Source of the DNA: Caulobacter sp. FWC26
GTDB lineage: Bacteria > Pseudomonadota > Alphaproteobacteria > Caulobacterales > Caulobacteraceae
Assembly: GCF_002742645.2 (NCBI RefSeq)
Contig: NZ_CP033875.1
Span: 2,892,001-2,956,000 of the forward strand
Reading direction: 5' to 3'
DNA length: 64,000 nt
The first letter of the stretch is position 1. Every line of letters begins with the position of its first letter. Made by a program: the position numbers and the translations under genes. The notes under the pieces were generated by a model. The model was not told the origin of the DNA. It was given only the letters and a program-made list of their open reading frames with translations, and did no database searches. Shown here in pieces: positions 63,112-64,000 of the stretch.

Positions 63112-64000
63112 TCAGCGGCGATCTTCCAGCACCATCGCCGCGCCCTTCTCGGCGATCATCACGGTCGGTGCGTTGGTGTTGCCGGAGGTAATGGTCGGCA
63201 TGACCGAGGCGTCGATCACGCGCAGCCCCTCAACGCCCCGGACACGAAGACGGCCGTCGAGCACCGCCATTCGATCGTCGTCGGGCCCCATGGCGGCCGT
63301 GCCGACGGGGTGGAAGATCGTCGTCGCCAGCGCCTTGGCGGCGGCGAGAAGGGCCGTGTCACCCTCGACGTCAGGGCCGGGACGGAAGGCCTCGGGCTGA
63401 TAGGCCGCCAAGGCCCCCTGCCCCATGATCCGGCGGGCCCACTTCAAAGAGTCGACCGCCACGCGTCGATCCTCGTCCGTGGCGAGGTAGTTCGGATCGA
63501 TCCGGGGCGGATGCTCAAGTCCAGGGCCCGACAGCGTCACCGAGCCCCGGCTCGTCGGGCGCAGATTGCAGACGCTGGCCGTCACCGCGCCGAACCGATG
63601 CAGACCCTCGCCCCAGCGATCCAGGCTGAGCGGCTGGAAGTGGAACTCCAGATTGGCGGTCTCGGACGCCGGGCCCGAACGGCAGAACATCCCCAGCTGC
63701 GACGGAGCCATCGTCAGCGGGCCCGAGCGGCGCAGCAGATAGTCCAGACCCATGCCGGCCCGGCGAAGGAGATTGGCGTAGTCGGTGTTCAGGGTCCGCA
63801 CGCCCCGCACCTTGAACACCGGACGGATCTGAAGGTGGTCTTGCAGATTGGCGCCAACGCCCGGCAGGTCGTGGGTCACGGCCACGCCGACCTGCGCCAA
63901 GGCCGCGCCAGGGCCGATCCCCGAACGCTGCAGGATCACCGGCGAGCCGATCGCCCCCGCCGCCAGGATCAACTCGCCCGACACCCTGGCGGTCACCGCC
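63112..64000 (-). CDS. GMC-family oxidoreductase, C-terminal part (5' truncated by window)
   Basis: The frame is open to the right window edge, so about the last 295 codons of a glucose-methanol-choline oxidoreductase are seen. [20 protein letters not shown] is the second GMC signature, [13 protein letters not shown] is the following conserved stretch, HPVGTAAMG holds the catalytic His region near the C-terminus, and [20 protein letters not shown] with MIAEKGA forms the conserved FAD-side end. Family members oxidise choline, alcohols or sugars with FAD. The FAD-binding N-terminus is outside the window, so substrate remains open. Divergent from nothing here; 68 bp downstream of the VOC operon's promoter side. 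Confidence 0.9.
   Translation of the reverse strand, partial: AVTARVSGELILAAGAIGSPVILQRSGIGPGAALAQVGVAVTHDLPGVGANLQDHLQIRPVFKVRGVRTLNTDYANLLRRAGMGLDYLLRRSGPLTMAPSQLGMFCRSGPASETANLEFHFQPLSLDRWGEGLHRFGAVTASVCNLRPTSRGSVTLSGPGLEHPPRIDPNYLATDEDRRVAVDSLKWARRIMGQGALAAYQPEAFRPGPDVEGDTALLAAAKALATTIFHPVGTAAMGPDDDRMAVLDGRLRVRGVEGLRVIDASVMPTITSGNTNAPTVMIAEKGAAMVLEDRR

Overview
The window is a high-GC chromosomal segment of an alphaproteobacterium, almost certainly a Caulobacter close to C. crescentus/vibrioides. The strongest evidence is a full-length homologue of the polarity factor TipN (888 codons, two N-terminal membrane segments, long coiled coil). Frequent GTG/TTG starts, many 4-bp gene overlaps and a perfect TTAA-N7-TTAA (CtrA-type) box next to a GAATC (CcrM-type) site agree with this. 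No phage, transposase, rRNA, tRNA or CRISPR was seen.

Layout. 1-6.1 kb: 3' part of a class A penicillin-binding protein, pstS, a GFA-family protein, an AT-rich island with a tiny secreted protein, then two murein enzymes (M15/DUF882-type and YcbB-type L,D-transpeptidase). 6.2-13.3 kb: trehalose block (GH15 hydrolase, TonB-receptor-like outer-membrane protein, otsB-otsA). 13.4-16.1 kb: BlaI-type repressor, then a hydratase-family gene and an ExuT-type hexuronate transporter. 16.2-20.2 kb: a PQQ-type sugar dehydrogenase and an arsenic island (arsN1-arsH divergent from arsR-aqpS-arsC). 20.2-24.4 kb: CPA2 antiporter, proline iminopeptidase, DUF1244 protein and about 0.8 kb of repeat-rich DNA without a convincing gene. 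24.4-37.3 kb: hexuronate catabolism (kdgA-kdgK, uxaC-kduI-kduD, a LacI-type repressor, uxaA, uxuB) with ppc embedded. 37.3-44 kb: a small phosphoglycosyl transferase, tipN, and sulfate activation (cysD-cysNC). 44-53 kb: metG-MFS, DUF1761, pccB, ATP12 chaperone, and a DUF1800-DUF1501 pair. 53-64 kb: two RluA-type pseudouridine synthases, crcB, an unrecognised regulator-like protein, rarA, a DegP-like protease, a five-gene overlapping operon (VOC, YjbR, ArsR, SRPBCC, MFS) and the 3' part of a GMC oxidoreductase.

How it works together. The most coherent system is the hexuronate regulon. One 15-bp motif (TGACACCGGTTWCCA and variants) recurs upstream of the hydratase-exuT pair, kdgA-kdgK (two inverted copies), uxaC-kduI-kduD, between the LacI gene and uxaA, and before uxuB. 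These genes cover uptake, isomerisation, reduction, dehydration, phosphorylation and aldol cleavage to pyruvate and glyceraldehyde 3-phosphate. The hydratase-like member has no slot in the textbook route, and the uxaA/uxuB pairing is not a complete branch as normally drawn. The kdgA leader also carries tandem hairpins ending in a U-rich tract.

Other points for follow-up are the CtrA-type promoter on the tiny secreted protein, the repeat-rich block at 23.3-24.1 kb, paired palindromic elements at 22.9 and 30.5 kb, and three convergent gene pairs whose stop codons overlap in a 4-bp sequence.
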